Shown here piece by piece: positions 16,957 to 25,803 of a stretch of DNA of 64,000 bases. The stretch lies in NCBI GenBank assembly GCA_012517405.1, contig JAAYVB010000001.1, positions 62,001 through 126,000 of the forward strand, given 5' to 3'. The notes below the pieces were generated by a model that had not been told where the DNA came from, ran no database searches, and saw only the letters and a program-made list of their open reading frames with translations. A program made the translations under genes and the position numbers. Numbering within the stretch: position 1 is the first letter of the stretch; the number at the start of each line of letters is the position of its first letter. The DNA is from Propionibacterium sp. GTDB taxonomy: Bacteria > Actinomycetota > Actinomycetes > Propionibacteriales > Propionibacteriaceae.

Positions 16957-17204
16957 TCAACCACAATCGTCGATGACGATGTTGGAGACCGAGCCGTCGG
17001 GTGTCAGGTGGTTCTAGTGTCGAGATGCTCATGTCGATGATCGGCTCGGGACTGGGCGCGCCGTGCAGCCGGTCGAAGAACGCGTGACCGCGAACTCGGA
17101 CGGGACATCGCGTCGTTGCTGTAGTGCCGCTCAAGAGCAGCGCTGCGGCGATCGAGGACGAATGGTGATTGGCTTCGAGCTGGGTCCTTCAGCCACGTTG
17201 CCAT
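16957..17204 (-). pseudogene. Decayed small gene upstream of the ATP-grasp locus
   Basis: Within the 400-bp gap between 16936 and 17336, three minus-strand frames read in turn like one small protein. From ATG 17204 one frame gives DPARSQSPFVLDRRSAALER. A second gives VRGHAFFDRLHGAPSPEPII and DMSISTLE. The third gives NHLTPDGSVSNIVIDDCG, then a stop at 16957-16959, 21 bases before the next ATG. Each piece has protein-like codon use only in its own frame, implying about two frameshifts (near 17120 and 17013). The end IDDCG recalls the DDCAPID tail of the next gene. It may be a former short precursor gene; the remainder of the gap (17205-17336) shows nothing recognisable. Confidence 0.3.
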
Positions 17205-17336
17205 CCAGCAATTGTCCAGTCATTTTACTGCCGGGCTGGGCCAAGTCATCGGTGTCGGGGCTGTCAGTCGAGGTCAACATCGCGCCTCGTGCCGTTGAGG
17301 CTCTCCGGCGACCGGGTGCGCCAAGCGAGCAGGGGT

Positions 17337-18143
17337 TCAGCCGATGACGACGGTGACGAACTCGCGGATCGGCATCTGATACGTCGCCGACGACGACAAC
17401 CCCACCTCACCCTGCTGCCCCAACGCCTGCCACGACACATCCCACGACGACGTCGCCGTAATCGTGTAATCCCCCGCCCGCACATACGCATGCCCACACA
17501 CCGGCGACGCCATCAACGGATCCACCCCAACCGGACGCTGCACCATCTGAGTACACGTCGACGACGTCCCATCACCCCAATCAAACGTCACCGACCCCCG
17601 CGACGCACTCAACGAAATATCAATGCCGTCCTGACTAGCCGACGCACTCAACGAACCCGGATCATCCAGCCACGCCCAAATCGGCAGACCCACCCCCAAC
17701 GCACCCCACCGGTTACCCGACGGCTCCGGAGACAACCCAATCACCGGAGCAGGAACACCCAACGACGCAGCCGCCGACCGAGCCGAAGCCGCCACATCAA
17801 CACCACCAGCCCCCGGAGCAACCGGAATCGGCGTCAAACACGCCTCACCCGGATTCGGCACACACACCACCACCCCACCCACCACCACAGCACCCTCCGG
17901 AACCGGCACCGACGACGCCGGCGCCACACCACCACCAGACGAACCAGACGACGAACCCGGCACCGAGGTAGCCGGGGTTGAGGACCCAGCGCTTACCGTC
18001 AGCTCACCACCGCTGACAACGGTTTCAACGCTTCCTCCGCGGCCAGGAGTGAGCGCATCATCAGCTCGCGCACTCTGTGTGGGCAATAGGGCGATGAAAA
18101 GAACCAGCGCCGCCAGAGCCGTGCTGGCTACCCGAGCGTGCAT
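17337..18143 (-). CDS. Secreted PKD-like protein
   Basis: 268 residues. An N-terminal signal peptide (MHARVASTALAALVLFIALL, cleavage likely after ...QSARA) is followed by a Ser/Gly/Pro-rich linker to about residue 90. The C-terminal part has the PKD/CARDB-like signature VTFDWGDGTSSTC followed by VCGHAYVRAGDYTITATS, with two cysteines that could pair. Exported and probably surface-exposed or shed. The gene overlaps the upstream lipoprotein gene by 16 bases, so the two are likely one unit. Codon choice between about 17390 and 17960 shifts markedly (many codons ending in G or T, such as TTG, GGT, GGG and GTG), unlike both ends of the same gene and its neighbours. This suggests a recombined or recently acquired middle segment. 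Function unknown. Confidence 0.65.
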   Translation of the reverse strand: MHARVASTALAALVLFIALLPTQSARADDALTPGRGGSVETVVSGGELTVSAGSSTPATSVPGSSSGSSGGGVAPASSVPVPEGAVVVGGVVVCVPNPGEACLTPIPVAPGAGGVDVAASARSAAASLGVPAPVIGLSPEPSGNRWGALGVGLPIWAWLDDPGSLSASASQDGIDISLSASRGSVTFDWGDGTSSTCTQMVQRPVGVDPLMASPVCGHAYVRAGDYTITATSSWDVSWQALGQQGEVGLSSSATYQMPIREFVTVVIG

Positions 18144-18706
18144 TCCAGCACCTCGCTGCTGCTCCCGTCGAAGAGCTTCAGCCTTCCATCAAAGTGCCCG
18201 AAGAACAGCTCAAGACGATAGAGCTTGCCCTCCGAAACGATCTGACCACTATCGTCCAGCGAGGGTGTCGGCCGAGTGTCCATGCACGCCTGCAGTGCAA
18301 CCTCGGATCCCGCCTTGCTGGCGCCTGGATACCGCCCGACTGTGGTTATCGGCACCGCACCTTCAGGGCTGTGCCAGCCTTTGTCTTTGTAGAAGTCGTA
18401 CAGTTCATGGACTGAAGTCAGGTATCGGTCGGCGAGCAAGTCGCTCAGCTCGGGCGGGAACTCACTGAAATCACCGCGCAACTCGAACTGGTCCCGCAAC
18501 TCAAGGGACCGCAGGAACACTCGCTCAGCCTCCGCATATAGAGCGTCCATCTCCGGCCCCGGAGAACTCGGCGGCGGGGGAGCCGATACTGACGGTGATC
18601 CGGCATCCGCAGACCCGGCGCTCGCGGATGAGTCTCCCGGGGAGCACCCTGCCACCGCGGGCAGCACAACCAAGCAGAGCACGAGGCCAAGTATCCGACT
18701 GCGCAT
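18128..18706 (-). CDS. Predicted lipoprotein of unknown function
   Basis: 192 residues. The signal sequence ends in the lipobox VAGC, so Cys20 is probably lipidated and the protein anchored on the outer face of the membrane. A disordered Ser/Pro/Ala-rich spacer covers about residues 21-50. The globular part (about 51-192) starts with a helix (MDALYAEAERVFLRSLELRD) and has two cysteines, in ALQACMDTRPT and EVLECTLG. This resembles small actinobacterial lipoproteins that sit next to PKD-type secreted proteins. It overlaps the downstream PKD-like gene by 16 bases. Role unknown; it may tether or assist its partner. Confidence 0.65.
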   Translation of the reverse strand: MRSRILGLVLCLVVLPAVAGCSPGDSSASAGSADAGSPSVSAPPPPSSPGPEMDALYAEAERVFLRSLELRDQFELRGDFSEFPPELSDLLADRYLTSVHELYDFYKDKGWHSPEGAVPITTVGRYPGASKAGSEVALQACMDTRPTPSLDDSGQIVSEGKLYRLELFFGHFDGRLKLFDGSSSEVLECTLG

Positions 18707-18920
18707 CTGATCTCCCGGGGGTGAAAACCATTCGACAAGGCACCATCAGTCTCAGCTACCACACAGCCAGCGTCAAGCCACCCGCGCACATCTGTGGATA
18801 ACTCGCCAGCGGAGATCGGGCACGTCACGCCCGCGGCGCCCGACGGTCGTCCGTGGGGCCAGCTCAACGGCACACCTCATCCGTTCGCCGGGCGCCAACC
18901 GAGCCCTGACCCCAACGCGC

Positions 18921-19262
18921 TCAGCCCTCCTGAAGGGCAGCTGCCTGGATGACGGCATCTTTCGCGTCCATCACCGGGGCCTGAACCATCAGCAGACCCA
19001 TCTTGTCGATGGTGTGCAGCATCGACTGGCCCGCTTGGACGAAAATGACCCGATCGACCTGGTTGTCCTTGAGGAACCGGACGACCCGCGCGTGATGCTG
19101 GCCGTGCTCGCTCTGGTCGTGCAGGACGTCCCAGCCGACCTCGTACACCTGCCAGTCCGTCAGTTGACCGTCGTCGGTCACAGTACCGACAGCCATTCGC
19201 GCTGCCCTCCCGAAACGGGAGTCGATCTGGCCGTCTTCAGCGATGGGAACAGTGAGCTTCAT
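18921..19262 (-). CDS. NifX/NifB-type dinitrogenase iron-molybdenum cofactor family protein
   Basis: About 113 residues from ATG 19262 (an ATG at 19271 is equally possible). The start MKLTVPIAEDGQIDSRFGRA is the family signature of the RNase H-like fold shared by NifX, NafY and NifB C-terminal domains. The middle (VVRFLKDNQVDRVIFVQAG) and the Gly-rich helix cap also fit. Such stand-alone proteins bind metal-sulfur clusters or act as small scaffold proteins; no nitrogenase genes are present here, so the ligand is unknown. The family is common in anaerobes and facultative anaerobes. It lies 36 bp before dprA in the same orientation but is probably unrelated to it. Confidence 0.75.
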   Translation of the reverse strand: MKLTVPIAEDGQIDSRFGRAARMAVGTVTDDGQLTDWQVYEVGWDVLHDQSEHGQHHARVVRFLKDNQVDRVIFVQAGQSMLHTIDKMGLLMVQAPVMDAKDAVIQAAALQEG

Positions 19263-19298
19263 GGGTCCCATTCCAGCGCATCAGTCCAACGGCTCGCA

Positions 19299-20438
19299 TC
19301 AGGACGCGCGCGCCGACCGCTTGAGCCGCCATGCGCCCGTCTGGTCTTGTGCCACCAATCCCAATACCTCGAGCTCAACCAAAGCCCCGACGATTCGCGG
19401 CACGGGCTGCCCGCACTTCGCGGCCAGTTCGGGCACACTGATCCCCGACCTGGCCGGCATCGACTCCCGCACAGCCAGCAGTTCGGGATCAACCGAATCC
19501 AGCATCCGATCGGGGCCGCGGTCGGCGAGGGCCGGTCCGAGCCCCATCGGCGCGAGCAATGCCCGCACATCGTCCACATCGGAAACCAGCGTCGCCTGAC
19601 CGTCACGGATGAGCCGGTGACAGCCGGCCGACATCGCCGAATGCACCGATCCGGGCACCGCCATCACCTCGCGTCCAAGCTCGCTCGCCCAACTCGCAGT
19701 GTTGCGCGCGCCCGACCTGGCAGCCGCCTCGACCACTACCGTTCCTATCGTGAGTGCGGCGATCAGCCGATTCCTGGCCAAGAACGCAGCCCTGGTCACC
19801 CTGATCCCCGGCGCCATCTCCGAGATCACCAGATGCTCGGCCTTCAGCTCCTCGAAGAGCCTGCCGTTGCCTCGCGGATACGCCTCGTCGAGCCCACCCG
19901 CATAGATCCCGATCGACTCACCTTGGCTGGCGAGCGCACCCCGGTGCGCGGCAGCATCAATCCCGTAGGCACCACCGGAGACCACGACGTAGCCATTGGA
20001 TTCGCGTGCCAGCCCCGCGGCCAGGTCACCGGCTACTGCCTCGCCATAGCGGGTCGCTGCCCTGGCACCAACAACGGCAACGCTGCGTGCCGCCGCCTCG
20101 TTCACCCGCAGCGGCCCGGCCGCCCACAAACCCACCGGTATCCCGCCGAGCCCCTGCACCTCGACTGCGTTTCCGAGATCGTCCAGCCGGGCCGGCCACT
20201 CCGGGTCGCCTGGGATCAGGAATCGCAGTCCCGCGGCCTCGGCGTTGCGCCTCAGCGCCGCTTCGTCGGCCTTCTTTGCGCGCTGCGCCCAGGCCGATTC
20301 GTCTCCGCTTCGTCGCAGCGCATCCACCGTCGCCGCCGCACCATGCGCCGAGATCAGTCGAGACAGCTTGAGATGCCCCGGCTCGCAGACCAGAGTCAGC
20401 ACCGCCCGGGCGAGCCGCTCGTCATCCCAGTCAGTCAT
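19299..20438 (-). CDS. dprA: DNA-processing protein DprA/Smf
   Basis: 379 residues. The start at ATG 20438 overlaps the yifB stop by ATGA; the open frame extends further upstream, but only in yifB's shadow. An N-terminal helical region precedes the Rossmann-like DprA core with VVGARAATRYGEAVAGDLA, VVSGGAYGIDAAAH and FLARNRLIAALTIGTVVVEA. The C-terminal 70 residues (GISVPELAAKCGQPVPRIVG) resemble a winged-helix domain. DprA loads RecA on incoming single-stranded DNA in transformation and is broadly kept even in non-competent bacteria. It lies in the usual yraN-yifB-dprA cluster. Confidence 0.9.
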   Translation of the reverse strand: MTDWDDERLARAVLTLVCEPGHLKLSRLISAHGAAATVDALRRSGDESAWAQRAKKADEAALRRNAEAAGLRFLIPGDPEWPARLDDLGNAVEVQGLGGIPVGLWAAGPLRVNEAAARSVAVVGARAATRYGEAVAGDLAAGLARESNGYVVVSGGAYGIDAAAHRGALASQGESIGIYAGGLDEAYPRGNGRLFEELKAEHLVISEMAPGIRVTRAAFLARNRLIAALTIGTVVVEAAARSGARNTASWASELGREVMAVPGSVHSAMSAGCHRLIRDGQATLVSDVDDVRALLAPMGLGPALADRGPDRMLDSVDPELLAVRESMPARSGISVPELAAKCGQPVPRIVGALVELEVLGLVAQDQTGAWRLKRSARAS

Positions 20439-21958
20439 GCCGCACACCTCCAGCTGTCTTGCCGCAGCCCCAGCGCCGCCGCCAGATGTGCCCGCGTGAT
20501 CCGGTCGCGGGCATCCAGGTCCGCCAGCGTCCAGGCGATGCGCAGCACCTTGTCGACCCCTCGTGCGCTCAGTCGTCCCGAACGCACCGCATCGTCCAGC
20601 AGCGACATACCCTGCGGGTGCGGCAGCTTGCGTAGTTCGGCCCCGGGGAGGTCGCCGTTCAACCGCCACGGCAGCTCTCGCAATCGCGACGACTGCCGCT
20701 CGCGGGCCACCGCCACCCGCGCGGCGACTGTCGCACTCGCCTCCCCCGCCGTCACGTCGCTCGACACAACCAGCGACGGCAACAACCGGTGATGAATGTC
20801 GATCCGATCGAGGATGGGCCCGCTCAGCCGCTCGTTGTAGCGGCGCAGGCTCATCGGGGTGCAGCTGCAGTTTGCTCCCGGCACCCCGAGCATGCCGCAC
20901 TGGCACGGGTTGGCGGCCATCACCAGCTGGAAGCGCGCGGGGTAGCAGACCTGGCTGCCAGAGCGGGCGATCGTGACCTTCCCCGTCTCCATAGGCGTGC
21001 GCAATGCATCGAGTACCCGCACACTGAATTCCGGCGCCTCGTCGAGGAAGAGCACCCCGCGGTGAGCCAATGAGATGGCTCCCGGACGAGCCACCCGCGC
21101 CCCGCCGCCCACCATCGCGGCCATCGACGCGTTGTGGTGCGGACTTGAATAAGGCGGACGCCTGATCAAGCCCTCATTCAACGAGTGCCCGGCAAGGGAG
21201 TGCACCGCCGAAACCTCCAGCGCCTCTTCAATGCTCAGGTCGGGCAGCAGGCCCGGCAGCCGTTCGGCCAGCATCGACTTGCCGACCCCCGGCGCACCGT
21301 GCAGGAGGATGTGGTGTCCTCCGGCCGCGGCCACCTCCATCGCCCAACAGGCCTCCCGTTGACCCCGCACATCGGCCAGGTCGGGAGCGTAGGAGCACGG
21401 CCGCGGCTCGGCGGGGGCGGGCTCCGGCCCGGCGCCCAGCACCGGACGCCCGTGCAGGACCTCGATCAGATCGGCCAGGCAACCGACCCCCCAAACCGTG
21501 ATCCCAGCAACCAGCTGCGCCTCTGCCACCTGCCCGGCAGGTACGATGGCCGTCCCGAAACCGACTTCGCGGGCGGCCAGCAGCGCGGGCAACACGCCGC
21601 GGACTTCGCGCACTCGCCCATCCAGGCCCAGTTCGCCGACCAGCACGCTGGACGACGCAATGCGACGCGGCACCACGTCGCTGGCCGCCAAGATCGCAGC
21701 GACGATCGCCAGGTCATAGTGCGAGCCGGCCTTCGGCAGGCTTGCGGGAGTCAGATTGATGGTCAGCAGCTGATTCGGCCAGGCCAGACCAGCACCGGCC
21801 ACTGCCGCCCGGCAGCGGTCCCTCGCCTCGTAGAGCGCGGTATCCGGCAGGCCCACCAGCACTGTGCGGGGCAGCCCACCGCCGATCGCGGCCTCGACCT
21901 CGACCAGCGTGCCCTCCATCCCCAGCAGCGCCACCGACCAGGCGCTTGCGGTGCTCAT
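20435..21958 (-). CDS. YifB/ComM family Mg-chelatase-like AAA+ ATPase
   Basis: 507 residues, full length for the family. The N-terminal Lon-protease-like domain has VEVEAAIGGGLPRTVLVGLP and INLTPASLPKAGSHYDLAI. The AAA+ core has Walker A GAPGVGKSMLAERLPG and Walker B GVLFLDEAPEF, with a Cys cluster (NPCQCGMLGVPGANCSC). The C-terminal part (SARGVDKVLRIAWTLADLD) is the typical helical end. Homologue ComM is a helicase promoting branch migration during natural transformation. Coupled by four-base overlaps to yraN upstream and dprA downstream, so this is a DNA-uptake/processing unit. Confidence 0.9.
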   Translation of the reverse strand: MSTASAWSVALLGMEGTLVEVEAAIGGGLPRTVLVGLPDTALYEARDRCRAAVAGAGLAWPNQLLTINLTPASLPKAGSHYDLAIVAAILAASDVVPRRIASSSVLVGELGLDGRVREVRGVLPALLAAREVGFGTAIVPAGQVAEAQLVAGITVWGVGCLADLIEVLHGRPVLGAGPEPAPAEPRPCSYAPDLADVRGQREACWAMEVAAAGGHHILLHGAPGVGKSMLAERLPGLLPDLSIEEALEVSAVHSLAGHSLNEGLIRRPPYSSPHHNASMAAMVGGGARVARPGAISLAHRGVLFLDEAPEFSVRVLDALRTPMETGKVTIARSGSQVCYPARFQLVMAANPCQCGMLGVPGANCSCTPMSLRRYNERLSGPILDRIDIHHRLLPSLVVSSDVTAGEASATVAARVAVARERQSSRLRELPWRLNGDLPGAELRKLPHPQGMSLLDDAVRSGRLSARGVDKVLRIAWTLADLDARDRITRAHLAAALGLRQDSWRCAA

Positions 21959-22350
21959 GCCACACCTCGCACATGCCTGATCAGCGGAGCCGAGCCCGGC
22001 AGCTTGAGGATGCCGACGGCGTCGACCCGCAGACTTGAGACCGCAAGGCCACTGGCCCGCCGCCAGCTGGTAGCGAGCTGGCGCAGCCGTTGTCGTTTGG
22101 CGTAGGTGATCGCCTCCAGTGGATCACCAAAGCCTGTTCCGCTACGGCATTTGACCTCGACGATGACTCCGTTGGGCAGGTCCCCACGGCAGGGCTCAAG
22201 GCATGCCAGGTCGATCTCGCCGACCGAGCAGCGCCAGTTGCGGTCGGTGACCACCCAGCCGAGACTCATCAGGTAATCAGCCGCGAGGTCTTCGCCCCAG
22301 CCGCCGAGCTGTTTTCTGTTGTCGAGTGCCGAATCCGAACGTCGCATCAT
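21955..22350 (-). CDS. yraN: UPF0102 (YraN) nuclease-fold protein
   Basis: 131 residues. GGWGEDLAADYLMSLGWVVT followed by NWRCSVGEIDLACL and IVEVKCRSGTGFGDPLEAI gives the PD-(D/E)XK-like E/D-ExK arrangement of the family. The biochemical role is not settled; a Holliday-junction-type nuclease link is usually assumed from gene context. It overlaps yifB by four bases. The 115-bp gap upstream (22351-22465) separates it from the rnhB-DUF2469 unit and may carry its promoter. Confidence 0.85.
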   Translation of the reverse strand: MMRRSDSALDNRKQLGGWGEDLAADYLMSLGWVVTDRNWRCSVGEIDLACLEPCRGDLPNGVIVEVKCRSGTGFGDPLEAITYAKRQRLRQLATSWRRASGLAVSSLRVDAVGILKLPGSAPLIRHVRGVA

Positions 22351-22465
22351 CCACCTCTCCTTCGAGATGAATGATTGGTAACCGTGTCACCGATCGTTCA
22401 GTTATCCACAGGAAAATCTCGGCGGGCCATCTCAGGGGCTGCGCGGGATCGGTCCCGGACGAGGT

Positions 22466-22777
22466 TCACTCCTGGTCGGGGACCTCAAGCTCGCGGTGCT
22501 GGATCTCTTCGATCGAAACGTCGCGGAAGGTGAGCACCTTCGCCGACTTCACGAACCGCGCCGGACGGTACATGTCCCACACCCAGGCATCACCCATGGA
22601 GACCTCGTAGTAGACGTCGCCGCCCTCGGTGCGCACCTTGAGATCGACCTGGTTGCACAAGTAGAAACGTCGCTCCGTCTCCACCGCGTAGGTGAAGATG
22701 TCGACCACGTCCTTGTACTCGCGGTACAGGTCGAGTTCCAGCTTGGCCTCGTAGGCTTCCAGATCGTCACTGCTCAT
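22466..22777 (-). CDS. DUF2469 family protein
   Basis: 103 residues, an actinobacterial signature family of unknown function, highly acidic, with MSSDDLEAYEAKLELDLYRE at the start and VETERRFYLCNQVDLKVR in the middle. Soluble and cytoplasmic. Its start overlaps the end of rnhB by four bases, and this rnhB-DUF2469-yraN order is the usual one in actinomycetes. Confidence 0.85.
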   Translation of the reverse strand: MSSDDLEAYEAKLELDLYREYKDVVDIFTYAVETERRFYLCNQVDLKVRTEGGDVYYEVSMGDAWVWDMYRPARFVKSAKVLTFRDVSIEEIQHRELEVPDQE

Positions 22778-23418
22778 TGTGAAGCCACTCTAGCCGCTGC
22801 CTGAACGTTCTCATACCGCAGCCGGTGTATCGGGCACGGCCCCAGGTCTTCCAATCGCCGCTGGTGTTCGGCTGTGCAGTAGCCCTTGTGCTCGGCGAAA
22901 CCGTAGCCCTCGTACTGGGCGTCATAGTCGATCATGATGCGGTCTCTGGTGACCTTGGCGATGATGGACGCGGCCGCAACGCACGCCGCCACCTGATCGC
23001 CTTTCCACACGGCCAGGCCTGGGCAGGCCAGGCCGCTCACCGCGAAACCGTCGGTCAGGGCGAACCCCGGCTGCGGATCAAGCCGCAGCAGTGCCCGCCG
23101 CAGGCCCTGCAGGTCGGCCTCGTGCATGCCGAGCTGGTCGCATTCCGACGGCGAAACCTCAACCGCAGACCAGGCCAGCGCGCAGGCCACGATCTCGTCG
23201 TACAAGCGCTCGCGCGTTGCGGCGCTGAGCAACTTCGAGTCGTTCAGCCCGTCCAGATGACGCACCGCACGCTCGTCCAGGATGACTGCCCCCGCCACCA
23301 GCGGGCCCGCGCAGGCGCCCCGCCCGGCCTCGTCGGCACCGGCCACCAGATCGAAACCGGCCCGCCACAACGCGCGCTCGTAACCGAAGATCCCCTTACC
23401 GGGACGAATAGTGGACAT
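22774..23418 (-). CDS. rnhB: Ribonuclease HII
   Basis: 214 residues. The catalytic acidic motif is in LVAGADEAGRGACAGPLVAG, then LNDSKLLSAATRERLYDEI and ASIIAKVTRDRIM, all conserved in RNase HII. The enzyme removes ribonucleotides and RNA primers from RNA-DNA hybrids. It starts inside the lepB stop (TGATG) and overlaps DUF2469 by four bases, so it is translated as part of the rplS-lepB-rnhB block. Confidence 0.92.
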   Translation of the reverse strand: MSTIRPGKGIFGYERALWRAGFDLVAGADEAGRGACAGPLVAGAVILDERAVRHLDGLNDSKLLSAATRERLYDEIVACALAWSAVEVSPSECDQLGMHEADLQGLRRALLRLDPQPGFALTDGFAVSGLACPGLAVWKGDQVAACVAAASIIAKVTRDRIMIDYDAQYEGYGFAEHKGYCTAEHQRRLEDLGPCPIHRLRYENVQAAARVASQ

Positions 23419-24236
23419 CAGCCTCCGCAGGACCCCTCTCCCAGCACCGGCGCGGCCGGCGGATCATCCACCGCGTCGGGCACGCCGGCGAATGTCTGCG
23501 GAACTGAGAAGGTCGTGATGCGATTCAGCGGCGCCACAACGGCGACCACCGGACCCACGACGTTGCCGATCGGGATGAAACCATACATACCTGCGGGTAC
23601 CCCGTTGTGGGTCGCTTCGCACATGTGAAGCCGGGAATCACCCGAACGGTCGCGATGGTCGCCCAGGACGAAGATGCGATCGGCCGGAACGATCACGTCG
23701 AACGGCGTATCGGATGGCGCCACGCTCAAGCCACTGGCGTCCTTGTAGAGGTACGAACTCTCGTCGATGGCCACATCGTTGATCGTCACTCGGCCCTGCT
23801 GATCGCAGCAAGCCACATGGTCGCCCGGCATGCCGATGACCCGCTTCACCAGATAGCCCTGGCTGCTGTCAGGCAGCAGATAGAGCGCCTCGAGCACCTC
23901 ACGAACCGGGTTGGTCGAAGCCGGCTGCACACCCATCCACATGGCGTCCGGATCCTCGAAGACGACGATGTCACCCCGTTCGAAATCCGACACACGCATG
24001 GCGACGATCCGGTCCTTGAGTTCAAGGGTCTCTTCCATCGAGCCGCTGGGAACCTGAAAGACCTGAAAGACGAAGACCCTCAGCAGTGCCGTGATCACCA
24101 GAGTCACCAGGATCGCCAGCAGGGTCTCGCCCGCGAACGTCACAACCTGATTGAACTTCGAGGGTCTGCGAGCCGGAGGTGCGTCCAGGTCGTCCACTTC
24201 GGCGACCTGTTCGTCACCCTTGCGTCTACGACCCAT
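23418..24236 (-). CDS. lepB: Signal peptidase I
   Basis: 272 residues. A charged cytoplasmic N-terminus (about 40 aa) precedes one transmembrane helix (TLLAILVTLVITALLRVFVF). The catalytic Ser lies in QVPSGSMEETL and the catalytic Lys in YLVKRVIGMPGDHV, followed by VFVLGDHRDRSGDSR-type box E (seen as IFVLGDHRDRSGDSRLH). It cleaves Sec and Tat signal peptides at the outer membrane face. The stop overlaps the rnhB start. A strong hairpin lies between it and rplS. Confidence 0.92.
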   Translation of the reverse strand: MGRRRKGDEQVAEVDDLDAPPARRPSKFNQVVTFAGETLLAILVTLVITALLRVFVFQVFQVPSGSMEETLELKDRIVAMRVSDFERGDIVVFEDPDAMWMGVQPASTNPVREVLEALYLLPDSSQGYLVKRVIGMPGDHVACCDQQGRVTINDVAIDESSYLYKDASGLSVAPSDTPFDVIVPADRIFVLGDHRDRSGDSRLHMCEATHNGVPAGMYGFIPIGNVVGPVVAVVAPLNRITTFSVPQTFAGVPDAVDDPPAAPVLGEGSCGG

Positions 24237-24287
24237 GCCTCGACTCCTCGCTCAACGACCGCGTCCTATCTTATGGCCTGACGAAGC

Positions 24288-24323
24288 GCAGTCCCGGCCA
24301 CCAGTGAGGATGGCCGGGACTGC
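24288..24323 (-). terminator. Hairpin downstream of rplS
   Basis: A perfect 13-bp inverted repeat (GCAGTCCCGGCCA, 10-base loop, TGGCCGGGACTGC) lies 20 bases after the rplS stop and 52 bases before the lepB ATG. It probably terminates or attenuates rplS transcripts. No long T tract follows, so partial read-through into lepB is plausible. Confidence 0.65.
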
Positions 24324-24342
24324 GGTGAGACGTGTGCGACTG

Positions 24343-24690
24343 TCAGTCGCGGCGCTCCTTGATCTTGGCAGCCTTGCCGCGCAGACCGCGCAGGTAGTAC
24401 AGCTTGGCGCGGCGCACATCGCCACGACGCTCGACCTCGATGTGGTCGATGATCGGCGAGTGCAGCGGGAAGGTACGTTCCACGCCGGTTCCGTAGGAGA
24501 CCTTGCGGACGACGAAGGCTTCCTGCACACCCGAACCGGTGCGGGCGATCACAACGCCCGCGAAAACCTGGATACGGGACTTGTTGCCTTCAACCACCTT
24601 GACGTGCACCCGCACCGAATCGCCGGGACGGAATTCGGGGATGTCACTGCGGACCGAGGCCTTGTCGAACTCAGCAATGATCGGATTCAT
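24343..24690 (-). CDS. rplS: 50S ribosomal protein L19
   Basis: 115 residues from ATG 24690 ([20 protein letters not shown]), the standard L19 length. Contains [40 protein letters not shown] and the end [16 protein letters not shown]19 sits at the 30S-50S interface. An open frame continues upstream of 24690 but does not match L19. It is followed by a strong hairpin, then lepB. Confidence 0.95.
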   Translation of the reverse strand: MNPIIAEFDKASVRSDIPEFRPGDSVRVHVKVVEGNKSRIQVFAGVVIARTGSGVQEAFVVRKVSYGTGVERTFPLHSPIIDHIEVERRGDVRRAKLYYLRGLRGKAAKIKERRD

Positions 24691-24829
24691 GATGTTTCCT
24701 CGTCGGTGCCACAGGTCACCTCGCGGTAGAAGCGTGTATGCGGGCCCGGCCGTTCCGATCAATCCCCCTGTGGCAGGAGCCGATTCGGCAGAGCAACCTG
24801 ACAATCATGCCACAGCCACGCCCATTGGC

Positions 24830-24888
24830 GGTAATCGCCGCAGCCAGCCCGCAAACGCTCGCCATTGACGAGTTCGCTCGCCTTCCAA
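24830..24888. repeat. Dispersed intergenic repeat, copy A
   Basis: In the 345-bp gap 24691-25035. It contains GTAATCGCCGCAGCC, then CAAACGCTCGCC at 24852-24863 and GTTCGCTCGC-TTCCA from 24872. The same two blocks with identical 20-base spacing occur at 46522-46557. The rest of this gap holds the presumed rplS promoter region and the sdhB terminator; no gene is visible in it. Confidence 0.55.
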
Positions 24889-24983
24889 CAGAGCAGCAGA
24901 CTGACCTGCGTCGGGCGTCTGAGACCGGACGCGCGCAGGGCCCGCGGCGGGCATCTGGGCGGGCACGCAGGCCAGCACGCGAA

Positions 24984-25011
24984 ACGGCGCCGGGTAAGAC
25001 CCCGGCGCCGT
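24984..25011 (-). terminator. Terminator of the sdhCAB operon
   Basis: A perfect 11-bp inverted repeat (ACGGCGCCGGG, loop TAAGAC, CCCGGCGCCGT) starts 25 bases after the sdhB stop and is followed on the minus strand by TTTCG. It is very stable because of its GC content. Confidence 0.7.
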
Positions 25012-25035
25012 CCGTTACTCGCGGAGTGTGGCCGA

Positions 25036-25803
25036 CTACGCGGTGAAGCCGTCCTTACGGAACAGCGACCAGACCAGGTCGCGGTTCAGCGCGCTAATCG
25101 ACTCCAGCGGAATACCCTTCGGGCAGACCGCAGCGCATTCTCCGATATTGCTACAGTTGCCGAAGCCCTCGGAATCGTGCTGACCGACCATGTTCTTGAT
25201 GCGCAGGAAGCGCTCCGGCTGGCCCTGCGGCAGGTTGCCCAGGTGGGTGATCTTGGCCGAGGTGAACAGCATCGCCGACGCGTTCGGGCAAGCCGCCACG
25301 CAGGCACCGCAGCCGATGCAGGTCGCGTTGTCGAAGGCCCTGTCAGCCTGCAACTTCGGAGCGAGGTTGGCGTGCGCGTCCGGAGCCGAACCGGTGTTGA
25401 CCGAGATGAAGCCGCCGGCCTGGATGATGCGGTCCATCGCGGTGCGGTCGACGACCAAGTCCTTGATCACCGGGAATGCTTGAGCCTTCCACGGCTCGAT
25501 CGTGATGGTGTCGCCATCGTTGAACGAGCGCATGTGCAGCTGGCAGGTGGTCGTCGGAACCGGAGAGTTCCCGCGTCCGTGCGCAGTGCCATTGATGACC
25601 ACGCCGCACATGCCGCAGATGCCCTCGCGACAGTCCGAGTCGAAAGCCACGGGCTCTTCACCGGCGGCGGTCAGCTCCTCATTCAGCTGGTCAAGCATCT
25701 CGAGGAAACTCGTGTCCTCCGAAATGTTGTCGATCTGGTACTCGACAAGCTTGCCCTGCTGCGCGCCACGAGGCTGGCGCCAGATCTTCAGTGTGAGTTT
25801 CAC
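25036..25803 (-). CDS. sdhB: Succinate dehydrogenase/fumarate reductase iron-sulfur subunit
   Basis: 255 residues from GTG 25803, which overlaps the sdhA stop (GTGA). The N-terminal 2Fe-2S domain has the ligands in [18 protein letters not shown]. The C-terminal domain has [13 protein letters not shown] and a later Cys set ([19 protein letters not shown]) for the 4Fe-4S and 3Fe-4S clusters. It transfers electrons from the flavoprotein to menaquinone in the membrane subunit. Last gene of the operon before a strong terminator. Confidence 0.93.
   Translation of the reverse strand: MKLTLKIWRQPRGAQQGKLVEYQIDNISEDTSFLEMLDQLNEELTAAGEEPVAFDSDCREGICGMCGVVINGTAHGRGNSPVPTTTCQLHMRSFNDGDTITIEPWKAQAFPVIKDLVVDRTAMDRIIQAGGFISVNTGSAPDAHANLAPKLQADRAFDNATCIGCGACVAACPNASAMLFTSAKITHLGNLPQGQPERFLRIKNMVGQHDSEGFGNCSNIGECAAVCPKGIPLESISALNRDLVWSLFRKDGFTA

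Noticed and set aside
17390..17960. CRISPR-like repeat stretch
   Set aside because: The CACC-rich pattern comes from codon bias in a coding sequence; there are no evenly spaced identical repeats and no cas genes.
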